Shown here piece by piece: positions 15,470-25,569 of a stretch of 41,692 bases of DNA (the stretch's first letter is position 1; each line of letters opens with the position of its first letter). Source of the stretch: Betaproteobacteria bacterium (lineage in GTDB: Bacteria > Pseudomonadota > Gammaproteobacteria > Burkholderiales > SG8-39); the NCBI GenBank assembly GCA_947479645.1, contig CANKAJ010000031.1, positions 1-41,692 on the forward strand. The letters are read 5' to 3'. The translations under genes and the position numbers were made by a program. The notes below the pieces were generated by a model. The model saw only the letters and a list, made by a program, of their open reading frames with translations, searched no databases and had not been told where the DNA came from.

Positions 15470-17485
15470 ATGCCTGTATTATTTGCAATAACTGCGTTCG
15501 TTTCAGCATTTCTTCTTTTCCTCCTCCAACCGATCATCGCGAAGCAGATTCTTCCTTGGTTTGGCGGCTCTGCATCGGTATGGACAACTTGCCTGGTGTT
15601 TTTCCAGACACTGCTACTACTTGGTTACGGCTACTCTCATTGGCTAGCACATAGCGTCAAACCACGCAGGCAAGCCCTTGTACATATCGCACTACTGTTA
15701 TTTTCCTGCGTAGCATTGCCGATAATACCGGGGGCGATCTGGAAGCCCCTTGGCAACGACGACCCAACACTGCAGATCCTTGCCGTGCTAACGACCACAG
15801 TAGGTCTGCCATACTTTGTGCTTGCAACGACCAGTCCACTTATCCAAGCATGGTATGCACGCGCCTTATCACGAATACCATACCGACTCTTTGCACTATC
15901 CAATTTTGGATCACTACTTGGGCTACTCGCCTATCCTTTCGCTGTAGAACCCTGGGTTTCAAACCGCATTCAGTCAATTTCCTGGTCTGGAGCCTACATC
16001 GTGTTTGGATTGCTTTGTGCGATCTCGGCTTTGGCGAGCAGCAATAAAAGCAGCAGTGCGCAGAAAGAAAGCAGTTCTGCACCGGAACCTGTAAGCAAAA
16101 GCCCGTTCTTTTCAGAAAGGGTATTGTGGCTCGCATTATCAGCAACGGGATCAATGCTCCTAATTGCTGTAAGCAATCACATTTGCCAGAACATCGCTTC
16201 AATACCGTTTCTATGGATCGTTCCACTCGCATTGTATTTATTAACATTTATTTTGTGCTTTGAAAGCACCGGTTGGTACAGGCGCAGCCTATTTCTACCA
16301 CTGGCTGCAACCGCCATCATCGCAATGGGTGCGACACTAAGTAGTCTTGAACTGAAACTTGTCGTCCCAGTTCATCTGGCCGGATTATTCATATTGTGTA
16401 TGGTTTGTCATGGAGAATTGTCACTGAGTCGACCAGCCCCCCGTTTCCTGACTGGCTTTTTCCTGCTTTTATCTGCTGGCGGCGTATTGGGCGGACTTGC
16501 AGTGGGGATCGCTGCCCCCTACGTATTAAAGGGCTATTTTGAGCTTGGCATCACACTCACACTAGCTGCGACGCTGGTAATTATTCGAACCCGGACTATG
16601 CGAATATGGATTCCGATAACAGCCGTTGGAGTTGCAACATTTTCGGCACATACAAGCTTCAAACAATTCAATGAAAATCAGGACTCAGTTATTGCCGCCG
16701 AACGAAGCTTCTATGGCGCATTACGTGTTCGTGACTATGGATCTCCTGACCATGTGCGCACTCTGCAACATGGCGCAATTCGACACGGCGCGCAAATTAT
16801 GGAACCGCCGTCTGAAAGAAGTATTCCGACCAGTTATTATGGATCAGAAAGCGGATTCGGTATCGTAATGTCGGCGCTCAATGAGCGGGGCAAACCATTG
16901 CGCGTAGGCATTATTGGTTTGGGCTCAGGAACAACTGCCGCCTATGGACGACCTGGCGACGTATATCGATTCTATGACATCAACCCTCAAGTCATCGACC
17001 TTGCAAAAAGGTACTTTACCTATCTTGGCGATAGTAAAGCCACGATTGAACTTTCGCTGGGTGATGCACGTTTAAGTCTCGAGCGAGAGAATGATGGAAA
17101 ATTTGACGTTATAGCGGTCGATGCCTTTTCAGGTGACTCAATACCAACACATCTGCTGACCGCCGAAGCAATTAACGTGTATTTTCAGAGATTAAGACCT
17201 GATGGGATATTACTAATTCACACTACTAACCGATATCTCGATCTTCCACCAGTGGTCAAGGTACTCTCCGAGCATTACGGAATGTTAAGCGCCATCATCG
17301 AAAACGAGCCAAATGAAGAAGAGTCAGCGCGACAGCAATCCGACTCTGACTGGGTGATCGTTACGAGAGATAAGCAAATTCTGACCGTTCCATCAGTCGC
17401 GGCACGTGCAACACCAATCAAACCTCGATCCGGAGTTGCCCTGTGGACAGATGATTACAACAATCTATTTCGAATCTTGAAATAG
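15470..17485 (+). CDS. Fused membrane / spermidine synthase-like (SAM-binding) protein
   Basis: 671 residues. The N-terminal half has about ten hydrophobic membrane segments (within 1-395) broken by a polar Ser/Lys-rich loop near 190-212. The C-terminal half (about 412-660) is a spermidine-synthase-like Rossmann domain, with IGLGSGTTAAYG near 482-493, FYDINP at 501-506, GDARL near 531, DAFSGDSIP at 551-559, and WTDDYNNLF near the end. The RTLQHGAIRHG segment also fits the family. Soluble spermidine synthases transfer aminopropyl groups. In the membrane-fused family the true reaction is not established, so polyamine synthesis should not be assumed. No speD or other polyamine gene is adjacent. 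It stands alone, with a weak Shine-Dalgarno (TTAGG) and the long gap upstream. Confidence 0.82.
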   Translation: MPVLFAITAFVSAFLLFLLQPIIAKQILPWFGGSASVWTTCLVFFQTLLLLGYGYSHWLAHSVKPRRQALVHIALLLFSCVALPIIPGAIWKPLGNDDPTLQILAVLTTTVGLPYFVLATTSPLIQAWYARALSRIPYRLFALSNFGSLLGLLAYPFAVEPWVSNRIQSISWSGAYIVFGLLCAISALASSNKSSSAQKESSSAPEPVSKSPFFSERVLWLALSATGSMLLIAVSNHICQNIASIPFLWIVPLALYLLTFILCFESTGWYRRSLFLPLAATAIIAMGATLSSLELKLVVPVHLAGLFILCMVCHGELSLSRPAPRFLTGFFLLLSAGGVLGGLAVGIAAPYVLKGYFELGITLTLAATLVIIRTRTMRIWIPITAVGVATFSAHTSFKQFNENQDSVIAAERSFYGALRVRDYGSPDHVRTLQHGAIRHGAQIMEPPSERSIPTSYYGSESGFGIVMSALNERGKPLRVGIIGLGSGTTAAYGRPGDVYRFYDINPQVIDLAKRYFTYLGDSKATIELSLGDARLSLERENDGKFDVIAVDAFSGDSIPTHLLTAEAINVYFQRLRPDGILLIHTTNRYLDLPPVVKVLSEHYGMLSAIIENEPNEEESARQQSDSDWVIVTRDKQILTVPSVAARATPIKPRSGVALWTDDYNNLFRILK

Positions 17486-17596
17486 GTTACTAGCGGATTC
17501 AAAACTCAACCATTGCAAAAAGAATCTGCAAATATCTTGTACCCGCTAAGAAACGGCAAATAATTTGTCGCACGCAATCCTACTAATACATCATAA

Positions 17597-18475
17597 CTAC
17601 TTAAGGACAGACTTCAGCAACTTACCCATTTCCGCAGGATTACGCGTAACCTTGATTCCGCACTCTTCCATTATCGCTAGTTTTTCCTGTGCGGTACCTT
17701 TACCACCGGAAATGATAGCGCCAGCATGCCCCATCCGCTTGCCTTCTGGAGCAGTTACACCCGCAATAAATCCAACAACCGGCTTTTTCATGTTGGACTT
17801 CACCCAGCGAGCTGCGGTCTCTTCGTCCGAGCCTCCAATTTCACCAACCATAATGACGGCGTCGGTATCTGGATCTTCATTAAACATCTTTAATACGTCG
17901 ATGTGCTTAAGGCCGTTAACGGGGTCTCCCCCGGTACCCACGCAGGATGATTGCCCGAGGCCGAGTTCCATCAGCTGCCCCACCGCCTCATACGTAAGCG
18001 TCCCGGAACGGGAAACCACGCCTATACGCCCCTTCTTGTGGATATGGCCCGGCATAATGCCAATCTTAACTTCGTCTGGGGTGATGACCCCGGGACAATT
18101 CGGCCCGACCAGTATAGTTCTCTTACCTTGCATCTTGTAACGCGTCAAAATCATGTCACGAACTGGAATACCTTCGGTAATGCATATCACGAGATCGAGC
18201 CCGGCCTCTACCGCCTCGTCAATAGCACCTGCCGCACCTGCTGGAGGAACATATATCACACTGACATTTGCACCAGTTTTTTCCTTGGCTTCCTGGACCG
18301 TGGCAAATATCGGTATTCCGTCAAAACTCTCCCCAGCTTTCCTAGGATTAACGCCAGCCACATAGCAGTTTTTCCCATTGGCGTAATCACGGCCAGCGCG
18401 TGTATGGTATTGCCCGGTATTACCGGTGATTCCCTGCGTAACAATCCGGGTATTCTTGTTTATCAGAATGGACAT
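17597..18475 (-). CDS. sucD: Succinate-CoA ligase (ADP-forming) subunit alpha
   Basis: 292 residues, the usual length of the alpha subunit (about 290). It starts with the conserved [17 protein letters not shown] and has the CoA-binding Rossmann part in the first half. The TCA-cycle active-site His lies in [12 protein letters not shown] near residue 250, the residue phosphorylated during conversion of succinyl-CoA plus ADP and phosphate to succinate, CoA and ATP. One base separates the stop of sucC from this ATG, and GGGAG lies nine bases upstream, so the two subunits are translated from one message. Nothing unusual was seen. The other TCA genes often linked to sucCD are not in this window. 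Confidence 0.97.
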   Translation of the reverse strand: MSILINKNTRIVTQGITGNTGQYHTRAGRDYANGKNCYVAGVNPRKAGESFDGIPIFATVQEAKEKTGANVSVIYVPPAGAAGAIDEAVEAGLDLVICITEGIPVRDMILTRYKMQGKRTILVGPNCPGVITPDEVKIGIMPGHIHKKGRIGVVSRSGTLTYEAVGQLMELGLGQSSCVGTGGDPVNGLKHIDVLKMFNEDPDTDAVIMVGEIGGSDEETAARWVKSNMKKPVVGFIAGVTAPEGKRMGHAGAIISGGKGTAQEKLAIMEECGIKVTRNPAEMGKLLKSVLK

Positions 18476-18476
18476 C

Positions 18477-19646
18477 TCAGCGCGCTCCCTTCACAGCAGC
18501 GACAATTTTTTGCGCCGCCTCTGCCATATTTTCGGCAGAAATAATTGGCAGTCCGGACTCGGCCAGCATCTTCTTGCCAAGATCTTCGTTAGTACCCTTC
18601 ATTCGTACGACCAATGGCACTTTCAATTGCACCGCTTTTGACGCAGTGATTACGCCCTCTGCAATGGTGTCGCACTTCATAATGCCGCCAAAAATATTAA
18701 CCAGAATGGCTTTTAGCCCAGGGTTTTTCAGCATGATCTTGAATGCTTCAGTGACTTTCTTAGCGTCAGCACCTCCGCCTACATCAAGGAAATTGGCGGG
18801 TTCCGCACCGTAGAGCTTGATGACATCCATAGTTGCCATGGCCAAGCCGGCTCCGTTGACGAGGCAACCGATATTACCATCTAGAGATATGTAAGAAAGT
18901 CCAAACTTGGACGCCTCAATTTCGGCAGGATCTTCTTCATCAAGGTCACGCAACGCAAGTATTTCAGGGTGACGGAATAGCGCGTTGTCATCGAAATTAA
19001 ATTTGGCATCCAAGGCTACAATGCCGCCACTGCCCGTCAGGATCAATGGATTAATTTCGGCTAGACTCGCGTCAGTCTTATCGAAAGCCTCATATAAAGC
19101 TTTTAGAATGCTCCTCGCCTGTGGCACAGAAGTATCAGGAATACCAATTTTTCTCGCTACCTCATCAGCTTCGGCGTCCTTTAGTCCTGTACCCGGATCA
19201 ATGAATACTTTGTGGATTTTTTCCGGAGCGTGGGCGGCCACTTCTTCTATATCCATCCCCCCCTCCGAACTTGCCATCAACACAACTCTCTGCGTGCCTC
19301 GGTCAACGACCATGCCAACATAAAGTTCCGCCTTAATGTCGGCTCCCTCTTCAACCAGCAACCGCCTTACCTTTTGTCCTTGCGGCCCGGTCTGATGCGT
19401 GACGAGTTGCATTCCAAGAATTTGCCCGGCCAACACCTTGACGTCGTCAATCGACTTTGCAATTTTAACGCCGCCACCCATACCTCTGCCGCCAGCATGT
19501 ATTTGAGCCTTTACCACCCAGACCTTGCCGCCCAGAGTCTGGGCTGCACTCACTGCTTCATCCACGGAAAAGCACGCCACTCCTTTCGGAGTAACTACGC
19601 CGAAATTTCGCAGCACTTCTTTCGCCTGATATTCATGTATTTTCAC
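18477..19646 (-). CDS. sucC: Succinate-CoA ligase (ADP-forming) subunit beta
   Basis: With the GTG start chosen here the protein has 389 residues, matching the family. It begins [12 protein letters not shown], has an ATP-grasp nucleotide-binding region, and ends in the CoA-ligase domain with [13 protein letters not shown] and [15 protein letters not shown]. It forms the alpha-beta enzyme with SucD in the TCA cycle. A TTG three codons upstream would lie directly against the AGGAG ribosome-binding sequence, which is impossible spacing. The GTG has nine bases of spacing and aligns with the known N-terminus. Confidence 0.96.
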   Translation of the reverse strand: MKIHEYQAKEVLRNFGVVTPKGVACFSVDEAVSAAQTLGGKVWVVKAQIHAGGRGMGGGVKIAKSIDDVKVLAGQILGMQLVTHQTGPQGQKVRRLLVEEGADIKAELYVGMVVDRGTQRVVLMASSEGGMDIEEVAAHAPEKIHKVFIDPGTGLKDAEADEVARKIGIPDTSVPQARSILKALYEAFDKTDASLAEINPLILTGSGGIVALDAKFNFDDNALFRHPEILALRDLDEEDPAEIEASKFGLSYISLDGNIGCLVNGAGLAMATMDVIKLYGAEPANFLDVGGGADAKKVTEAFKIMLKNPGLKAILVNIFGGIMKCDTIAEGVITASKAVQLKVPLVVRMKGTNEDLGKKMLAESGLPIISAENMAEAAQKIVAAVKGAR

Positions 19647-19969
19647 TATTGCCAACTCCTGCGAAACTGATGCAATTGCTCAAAAGCAAAAGAAGAAAAG
19701 AAAGCACCGTAACCCCACTTCACAATATGTAACTCTAAGTACAACATCATCGCTATTACAGTAAATTCTCATTCTCTGAAAAGGCTACGCTTGAATGCAT
19801 ACAAAATGCTTCCACATAAGCACGCAAAAAGCATTCGTACGCTATAAGCCAAGATGACGAATTAATGAATTCTGTCGATGTAAAAATTGTAACATGATGG
19901 CCTATCGCGCCATTCGTTGAGGATCGACCCAATAGCCTTAGTTCAAAGATCATCCTTTTTCTTCAAGAG
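19647..19969. other. Gap upstream of sucC (323 bp)
   Basis: AT-rich. It should hold the sucCD promoter and the 3' end of the upstream Bug gene transcript. I saw no convincing -35/-10 pair, no terminator hairpin with a T-tract and no convincing coding frame. Confidence 0.4.
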
Positions 19970-21010
19970 TCACTCTGCACCTGGCTTTACGCCAGCCGCT
20001 TTTACTACTTTTGCCCACTTGACAATCTCCGCCTTGATATACCCACCAAATTCCTCTGGAGCCATTAACGAGGCCTCTGCCCCTTGACTTAGCAGATAAC
20101 TTTTCATATCGGAGGTTGCCATAATCTTTGCGACCTCATCGTAAAGGCGACGGGTAATCGGTTGCTGCATCCTTGCCGGCCCCATGATGCCAATCCAAGA
20201 TCCCACTTCAAAGTCAGATATGCCCTGTTCAATAAACGTGGGCAGTTCAGGCAATAGATCGGAACGTTTTAGAGTTGCGGAACCAATTGCACGCACCTTT
20301 CCGGCCTTTACCAAGGGAACCATGGCCGAATAGCCTGAACAGTACATCTGCACCTGACCACCAACCAGGTCGGTCATTGTCTGAGCACCTCCCTTGTAAG
20401 GCACGTGAACCATTTTCATGCCCACCATGCTCATTAGCAACTCGATGCATAGATGCGGGGTACCACCGCTACCGGTTGTGCCGAAATTAAGCTCTCCTGG
20501 CTTAGACTTGGCTAGAGCAACCAGTTCCTTCACATTCCTTGCAGGCACTTGCGGATTGATCCCAAGCATGTATGGAACTTTCGCTATCAGCGCCACCGGC
20601 GTCAGATCTCGGGTGGAGTCATAACCAAGATCAGGATAGACGCTTGGACTTATAGCGATCGGACCATTAATTGCGAGCAGCAGTGTGTACCCGTCCGGGA
20701 CCGCTTTGGACACCATTTCCGACCCCATGTTTCCGGCTTGACCGGGGCGGTTTTCGACCAAAATGGTTTGCCCCAAACCTGGCGCCAGTTTTAATGCAAG
20801 AGCACGCCCGATAATGTCATTGCTGCTCGCACCCGCAACAAAGGGAATAACCAATCGTATTTGCTTGTTAGGATAGGCTTGCGCCCATGCTCCGCCTGAA
20901 ACAACATCCAAAAGCGCAGCAAGAATCATGCACGCCACTGCCCAGCATAATGAACTCCTGGCGAAATTACTTGGCATTGCCAAACACGGCATGACCTCTA
21001 TAGACACCAT
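19970..21010 (-). CDS. Bug/TctC-family tripartite tricarboxylate transporter-type solute-binding protein
   Basis: 346 residues after start correction. A hydrophobic signal segment (ending near GGAWAQ-AYP) leads into the characteristic YPNKQIRLVIPFVAGASSNDIIGR of Bug proteins, then GQTILVENRPGQAGNMG, VSKAVPDGYTLLL, HVPYKGGAQTMTDLVGGQV and RSDLLPELPTF. These periplasmic proteins bind carboxylates or related small solutes, and most are orphans without TctAB membrane partners, as here. The ATG at 21008-21010 has a strong GGGAGGT Shine-Dalgarno seven bases upstream. An earlier in-frame ATG has none. Ligand unknown. Confidence 0.93.
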   Translation of the reverse strand: MVSIEVMPCLAMPSNFARSSLCWAVACMILAALLDVVSGGAWAQAYPNKQIRLVIPFVAGASSNDIIGRALALKLAPGLGQTILVENRPGQAGNMGSEMVSKAVPDGYTLLLAINGPIAISPSVYPDLGYDSTRDLTPVALIAKVPYMLGINPQVPARNVKELVALAKSKPGELNFGTTGSGGTPHLCIELLMSMVGMKMVHVPYKGGAQTMTDLVGGQVQMYCSGYSAMVPLVKAGKVRAIGSATLKRSDLLPELPTFIEQGISDFEVGSWIGIMGPARMQQPITRRLYDEVAKIMATSDMKSYLLSQGAEASLMAPEEFGGYIKAEIVKWAKVVKAAGVKPGAE

Positions 21011-21370
21011 TTTGTGTGACCTCCCTTGAAATACCATATTGGCTACCTTTCCAATAATCAATTCTTTACCTTGGACCAGATTGGGCGCCCAGACAAGTCA
21101 TTCTATCCCGAGATTGGCTTACCGCATTGACATTGGTCCAAGACTTAGGCAAGAAGTATTTCAACGACATATTGGCATCTATCCTTCTGCTCAATTCAAA
21201 AATGCATTCGGGCTTTATTGAAACGCGAGTTCAAATTCGAAGTGCAATTTTGATCAACAAGGTGAAAGGGCCAGATGCGATAGCATCCGAGCCCCTCGAC
21301 CGCCAAGTCAAAGAACATGGCTGTAATCTGATATGCCCCTGCTAAGCGAAACAATCTGCGCGGAGAAAAA
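21011..21370. other. Divergent intergenic region between Bug gene and glpK (360 bp)
   Basis: Contains the Shine-Dalgarno of the minus-strand Bug gene and should contain promoters for both directions. A TTGACA at 21127-21132 exists on the plus strand but has no good -10 at proper spacing. No operator-like palindrome or coding frame stands out. Confidence 0.4.
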
Positions 21371-22867
21371 ATGAAATATGTGCTTTCCCTTGACCAAGGA
21401 ACGACGAGTTCCCGTGCCATCATTTTTGACCAGCAAGGCATTGCACGTAGCAAGGTTCAGAAGGAACTACGACAAATTTACCCCCAACCGGGATGGGTTG
21501 AGCATGATCCGGAATTAATCTGGCGCTCACAAGTGGAGTGTGCTCGCCGCGCAATCACCAAGGCTAGGCTTAGTCCATCTGATATCGTCGCGATCGGCAT
21601 AACTAACCAGCGCGAAACAACAATTGTCTGGGATCGGCGCAACGGCCAACCAGTACACAATGCCATAGTTTGGCAGGATCGCAGGACTGCTGACTGTTGT
21701 GAAAAACTGAAACGGGATGGACTAACAGACTTGATTCAAAGCCGAACCGGACTGGTACCAGATCCTTACTTTTCTGCGACAAAAATCGCCTGGATTCTCG
21801 ACAGTATCCCAGGACTGCGGATGCATGCTGAACGCGGCGAGCTTGCTTTTGGCACGGTGGATACATGGCTAGCCTGGAAACTTTCCAATGGAGCGCTGCA
21901 TGTGACCGACGTCAGCAATGCCTCCCGAACCATGCTTTTCGACATTCATCGTGGCCAATGGGATGCTGACCTATTGGAGATATTCGGTATCCCTGAATCA
22001 ATGTTGCCAACTGTTCGGCCTTCTGCCTTTCTATACGGGAGATCGGCGGCCAAAATTCTGGGAGCCGAAATACCCATAGCCGGCATTGCCGGTGATCAGC
22101 AGGCGGCACTTTTTGGCCAAGCCTGCCATGCCCCCGGCATGGCCAAGAACACGTATGGCACGGGCTGCTTCATGTTACTCAACACAGGTAACCATGCCAT
22201 TCCCTCAAGAAACGGATTGATAACAACATGCGCTGCCAGCATTTCTTCGTCAAAACAGCAATTTGCACTTGAAGGTAGCGTTTTCAATGCAGGTGCTGTC
22301 ATACAGTGGCTACGCGACGGATTACGACTAATCCCTACGACTCCAGCAGTCGAGAAACTAGCTGCGTCGGTACAGGATTCGGGGGACGTCTTTCTTGTGC
22401 CTGCTTTTACAGGATTAGGCGCTCCGTATTGGGATCCACTGGCGCGTGGCACGCTGATCGGACTCACACGCGGCACCACGGGCGCCCACATTGCTCGAGC
22501 AGCGCTTGAGTCCATCGCATACCAGTCGACAGATTTGCTCCAGTGCATGCAGCGGGATGCGGGAATAAGAATAAAGGAATTGCGAGTTGATGGTGGTGCC
22601 AGCACCAACACACTACTGATGCAGTTCCAGGCAGATCTGCTTGGAGTCGCGGTCTCACGCCCATACATTACGGAAACTACAGCCTTGGGTGCAGCTTACC
22701 TGGCAGGACTTACAACCGGGTACTGGAAGAATCGCGCAAGTATCGCTAGGCAGTGGAAGATTGAAGCCCGCTTTGAGCCACGCATGACTCGCGCCGAAGT
22801 AGATGAGCGTATGCATCGGTGGCGTGCTGCAGTTGAACGCTCACGCAACTGGGCCATCAATCAATAA
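21371..22867 (+). CDS. glpK: Glycerol kinase
   Basis: 498 residues, the normal size of the FGGY-family glycerol kinase. The N-terminal phosphate-binding loop reads [15 protein letters not shown]. Substrate contacts appear in NQRETT and [22 protein letters not shown] is present, and the second ATPase domain carries [33 protein letters not shown] and DGGASTN. It phosphorylates glycerol to glycerol-3-phosphate with ATP in the cytoplasm. No glpF or glpD lies beside it, so uptake and oxidation genes must be elsewhere. A GCGGAG sequence precedes the ATG. Allosteric details cannot be judged from sequence alone. Confidence 0.96.
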   Translation: MKYVLSLDQGTTSSRAIIFDQQGIARSKVQKELRQIYPQPGWVEHDPELIWRSQVECARRAITKARLSPSDIVAIGITNQRETTIVWDRRNGQPVHNAIVWQDRRTADCCEKLKRDGLTDLIQSRTGLVPDPYFSATKIAWILDSIPGLRMHAERGELAFGTVDTWLAWKLSNGALHVTDVSNASRTMLFDIHRGQWDADLLEIFGIPESMLPTVRPSAFLYGRSAAKILGAEIPIAGIAGDQQAALFGQACHAPGMAKNTYGTGCFMLLNTGNHAIPSRNGLITTCAASISSSKQQFALEGSVFNAGAVIQWLRDGLRLIPTTPAVEKLAASVQDSGDVFLVPAFTGLGAPYWDPLARGTLIGLTRGTTGAHIARAALESIAYQSTDLLQCMQRDAGIRIKELRVDGGASTNTLLMQFQADLLGVAVSRPYITETTALGAAYLAGLTTGYWKNRASIARQWKIEARFEPRMTRAEVDERMHRWRAAVERSRNWAINQ

Positions 22868-22976
22868 TCTTCCCAACAGCAAACCGGTCAGTCATCGCAA
22901 CGCTGAGAGAAGCGTTACGTAAGTAATTATCCAGCATATTTTTTTATACTGACTTTGCTATACAGGAAGCATATCC

Positions 22977-23651
22977 ATGGCAATTGCAGACTGGCCCATT
23001 TCAGAACGTCCGCGCGAGCGTTTGCTTAGATTTGGTGCCAAACATCTCAGCGATACGGAGTTACTCGCGATTTTTCTCAGAACAGGAATTCGCGGGCGTA
23101 GCGCACTCGATCTAGCTCGCGAACTTCTGACTACATTCGGCTCCCTGACGGCCTTGCTTTCCGCGAGCCCAAGCAGTTTGCTTGAGTCACCGGGAATGGG
23201 AGAAGCAAAAATAGCACAACTATTGGCGGTACAGGAACTTACCCGACGTACCTTGGGAGAGCAATTGGCAACAGGAACAGTACTTACCTCGCCGCGCGCT
23301 GTAGGAGACTACCTTCGGCTAACGCTGGTAGGACTCAATCACGAAGTTTTCTGTATTGTTCTGATGGATGCACAACATCGCGTCATTACTTGTGAAGAAT
23401 TATTCAGGGGCACATTAACACAAACGAGCGTATATCCACGTGAGGTCGTCAAATGCGCGTTGCACCATAATGCTGCCTCGGTGATCCTGGCCCATAACCA
23501 CCCATCCGGTATAGCAGAGCCGAGCCAAGCAGACGAGATACTAACGCGATCGCTTTGCTCGGCACTGGCACTAGTGGATATTCAAGTCCTTGATCACTTT
23601 GTCGTTGCAACAGATCGAATCGTAAGTTTTGCGGAGCGCGGTCTACTATGA
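22977..23651 (+). CDS. radC: RadC-family JAMM/MPN-domain protein
   Basis: 224 residues, normal for RadC. The N-terminus has the [16 protein letters not shown] segment and a helix-hairpin-helix-like part ([15 protein letters not shown]). The C-terminal JAMM domain carries the metal motif HNHPSG followed by the downstream Asp, and ends in DHFVVA. The gene name is historical. A role in DNA repair is not well established for the family, and the JAMM domain suggests a metal-dependent hydrolase. It lies just upstream of rpmB-rpmG, the common proteobacterial arrangement, but rpmB has its own promoter. Confidence 0.93.
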   Translation: MAIADWPISERPRERLLRFGAKHLSDTELLAIFLRTGIRGRSALDLARELLTTFGSLTALLSASPSSLLESPGMGEAKIAQLLAVQELTRRTLGEQLATGTVLTSPRAVGDYLRLTLVGLNHEVFCIVLMDAQHRVITCEELFRGTLTQTSVYPREVVKCALHHNAASVILAHNHPSGIAEPSQADEILTRSLCSALALVDIQVLDHFVVATDRIVSFAERGLL

Positions 23652-23724
23652 TCTGAAAAATACTTTTAAATCAATGTGCATAAAGCTTCCCGATTGAACA
23701 CTGCGTTCAATTATCCGATTTTAG

Positions 23725-23754
23725 TTGAACGGGGCTGTGTAAATAGTCTATAAT
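23725..23754 (+). promoter_or_regulatory. Sigma70 promoter of rpmB-rpmG
   Basis: TTGAAC at 23725-23730 and a perfect TATAAT at 23749-23754 are separated by 18 bases, giving a start site about 20 bases upstream of the rpmB ATG. This fits a strong ribosomal-protein promoter. Confidence 0.75.
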
Positions 23755-23781
23755 CCACGGTTTTCCGTCTGGAGCATTGCA

Positions 23782-24015
23782 ATGGCTCGAGTCTGCCAAG
23801 TTACTGGCAAGAAACCGATGGTTGGGAACAATGTGTCCCACGCCAACAACAAAACCAAGCGCCGGTTCCTTCCGAACCTGCAGTATCGTCGATTCTGGAT
23901 TGAGTCCGAGAAACGCTGGCTCAGCATGCGAGTATCGAACGCTGGGCTGCGCACCATCGACAAGAAGGGTATCGAGGTGGTACTCGCCGAATTACGCGAA
24001 CGCGGTGAGATTTAA
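23782..24015 (+). CDS. rpmB: 50S ribosomal protein L28
   Basis: 77 residues, the standard length. The sequence opens [21 protein letters not shown] and contains the [12 protein letters not shown] segment and the conserved C-terminal RTIDKKGIE. It is a component of the large ribosomal subunit. A TTG five codons upstream of a neighbouring frame is not needed. It is followed after 12 bases by rpmG, and the pair is driven by the promoter at 23725-23754 and ends at a hairpin terminator. Confidence 0.98.
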   Translation: MARVCQVTGKKPMVGNNVSHANNKTKRRFLPNLQYRRFWIESEKRWLSMRVSNAGLRTIDKKGIEVVLAELRERGEI

Positions 24016-24027
24016 GAGGACTGAGTC

Positions 24028-24183
24028 ATGAGAGAAAAGATCAAACTGGAATCAACTGCCGGCACTGGGCACTTCTATACGACATCCAAGAACAAGCGCA
24101 CCAAGCCTGACAAACTTGAGATCAAGAAGTACGACCCTGTAGCACGCAAGCATGTTGCGTACAAGGAAACAAAGCTGAAATAG
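24028..24183 (+). CDS. rpmG: 50S ribosomal protein L33
   Basis: 51 residues, read from an ATG preceded by [27 protein letters not shown] and on to [19 protein letters not shown]. This is the typical bacterial L33. It has no Cys, so it is the zinc-free (C-minus) form and not the CxxC type. It is a large-subunit ribosomal protein cotranscribed with rpmB, 12 bases upstream. The long inverted repeat downstream provides termination. Confidence 0.97.
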   Translation: MREKIKLESTAGTGHFYTTSKNKRTKPDKLEIKKYDPVARKHVAYKETKLK

Positions 24184-24215
24184 CGAATTTCTGTCGGTTT
24201 AACAATAACAAACGA

Positions 24216-24272
24216 TGTCGTACGCATAATAAAAAAGCCCGCACTGCGGGCTTTTTTATTATGCGTACGACA
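24216..24272. terminator. Bidirectional intrinsic terminator, perfect 28-bp stem
   Basis: A 57-base perfect inverted repeat with a single-base centre (c24244). The core reads aaaaaagcccgca / tgcggg with a T-run on both strands, so it can stop rpmBG transcription from the left and the desaturase gene transcript from the right. The complementarity continues through the A/T tracts and a further eleven bases on each side, unusually long for a terminator. Confidence 0.9.
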
Positions 24273-24303
24273 AGTTAAAGCCGCGTCGATCCATCAAAGA
24301 CTA

Positions 24304-25485
24304 TCAAGCATAGCAACGCAGGCGTTGCGAGAACTCAACCAACGGGGTAATGCCGCTGGATTCGGCGCGATGACACCAGTCCTGCAATTGTTTAACAAGC
24401 TGATCCTTCGATGAAGCCGATCGCTCCCAAACGGCAGCCAACTCCTTGCGCATCGCATAGACCGTATGCAATGCCTTACTCTTCGTTAGCGCTGCCTCAA
24501 GTCTCACGCGATCCTTCTCGGCCAGACTACTTTCATCTCGCATCAACCAACGACTCAAACTCTTCAGCACTAGAGCATCCTGCGGTGAAAATTGCCGGAG
24601 CTTTCCAAGTTCCTCAGCGTAAGTCACCTTCAGGGACTTTGCATATTTCGAAAGCACGTCATAGCGATTTGCAATCACCGCCTGCAGTGTTTCCCCGTCA
24701 ATCATCTCTTTGGCCTCGCTAAAGCGAGGCTTTGGTGCGACTTTCTTGACCGTCGCCAGATCGAGCATCTCAAATATGCGTATGTACATCCAGCCAATAT
24801 CAAATTCATACCACTTGTTTGACAACTTGGCTGAAGATGCAAAAGCGTGGTGGTTATTGTGAAGCTCCTCGCCTCCGATCAGGATACCCCAGGGGGCAAT
24901 ATTGGTAGCAGCATCCCCGCACTCAAAATTGCGATAGCCCCAGAAATGTCCAATGCCATTGATGACACCTGCTGCCCAAAACGGAATCCAGGCAACCTGC
25001 ACAACCAGTATCACAACGCCAGGTACGATTCCCAAAAGAGCAACATTGATTAATCCCATTAGCGTCATGCCGGAAAGCGTATATCGAGTGTAGACATTGC
25101 GTTCCATCCAATCATCAGGCGTGCCATGACCGTAACGATCCAGCGTTTCCTTCTTCAGTGCCTCTTTAACATAAAGGAATACGCCCCCCCACAAAACTCG
25201 GTTTATACCAAGAATCTGTGGGCTGTGAGGGTCGTCAGCGGTTTCGCACTTAGCGTGATGCTTACGGTGTACAGCCGCCCATTCCTTGGTAACCATGCCT
25301 GTGGACATCCAGAGCCAGAGGCGAAAAAAATGACTGAGAATAGGGTGCAATTCCAGCGCCCGGTGCGCCTGGCAACGGTGCAAAAAAACCGTAACGCTGA
25401 CAATTGTGATGTGGGTAAGTACCAGCGCCACCACAACCAGTTCCCACAACGTCAGATCAAATACTCCAGAGAACAACATCGGCAT
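24304..25485 (-). CDS. Membrane acyl (fatty acid) desaturase, stearoyl-CoA 9-desaturase type
   Basis: 393 residues with the three histidine boxes of di-iron membrane desaturases: HRCQAH with a following basic stretch, HRKHH, and HNNHHAF, plus ELHN upstream of the last box. Four hydrophobic segments surround them (around 10-35, 45-60, 130-165). These enzymes introduce a cis double bond into acyl chains at the membrane, using O2 and reductant. The C-terminal region of about 120 residues is soluble and helical, longer than in minimal members. A GTG five codons upstream would be directly adjacent to its ribosome-binding bases, whereas the ATG chosen has GGGTGGGGG about eight bases before it. Substrate (CoA, ACP or lipid) is not readable from sequence. 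Confidence 0.88.
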   Translation of the reverse strand: MPMLFSGVFDLTLWELVVVALVLTHITIVSVTVFLHRCQAHRALELHPILSHFFRLWLWMSTGMVTKEWAAVHRKHHAKCETADDPHSPQILGINRVLWGGVFLYVKEALKKETLDRYGHGTPDDWMERNVYTRYTLSGMTLMGLINVALLGIVPGVVILVVQVAWIPFWAAGVINGIGHFWGYRNFECGDAATNIAPWGILIGGEELHNNHHAFASSAKLSNKWYEFDIGWMYIRIFEMLDLATVKKVAPKPRFSEAKEMIDGETLQAVIANRYDVLSKYAKSLKVTYAEELGKLRQFSPQDALVLKSLSRWLMRDESSLAEKDRVRLEAALTKSKALHTVYAMRKELAAVWERSASSKDQLVKQLQDWCHRAESSGITPLVEFSQRLRCYA

Positions 25486-25569
25486 CGCGTTTGCCCCCAC
25501 CCTTGGTTATTGTGCCCGCGATTCTACGTGATTTACCAAGGGCCGCAATCGAGAAATTTACCTGGACAC

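Noticed and set aside
17565..18140. 191-codon plus-strand frame over sucD
   Set aside because: It is antisense to conserved SucD sequence; a shadow.
19653..19655. TTG as the start of sucC
   Set aside because: It directly abuts the AGGAG ribosome-binding sequence and adds three residues not found in homologues; GTG at 19644-19646 fits better.
19756..19953. 65-codon frame in the gap upstream of sucC
   Set aside because: No Shine-Dalgarno, unusual composition and no recognised motif.
22096..22668. 190-codon minus-strand frame inside glpK
   Set aside because: It is antisense to conserved glpK motifs and has no recognisable domain.
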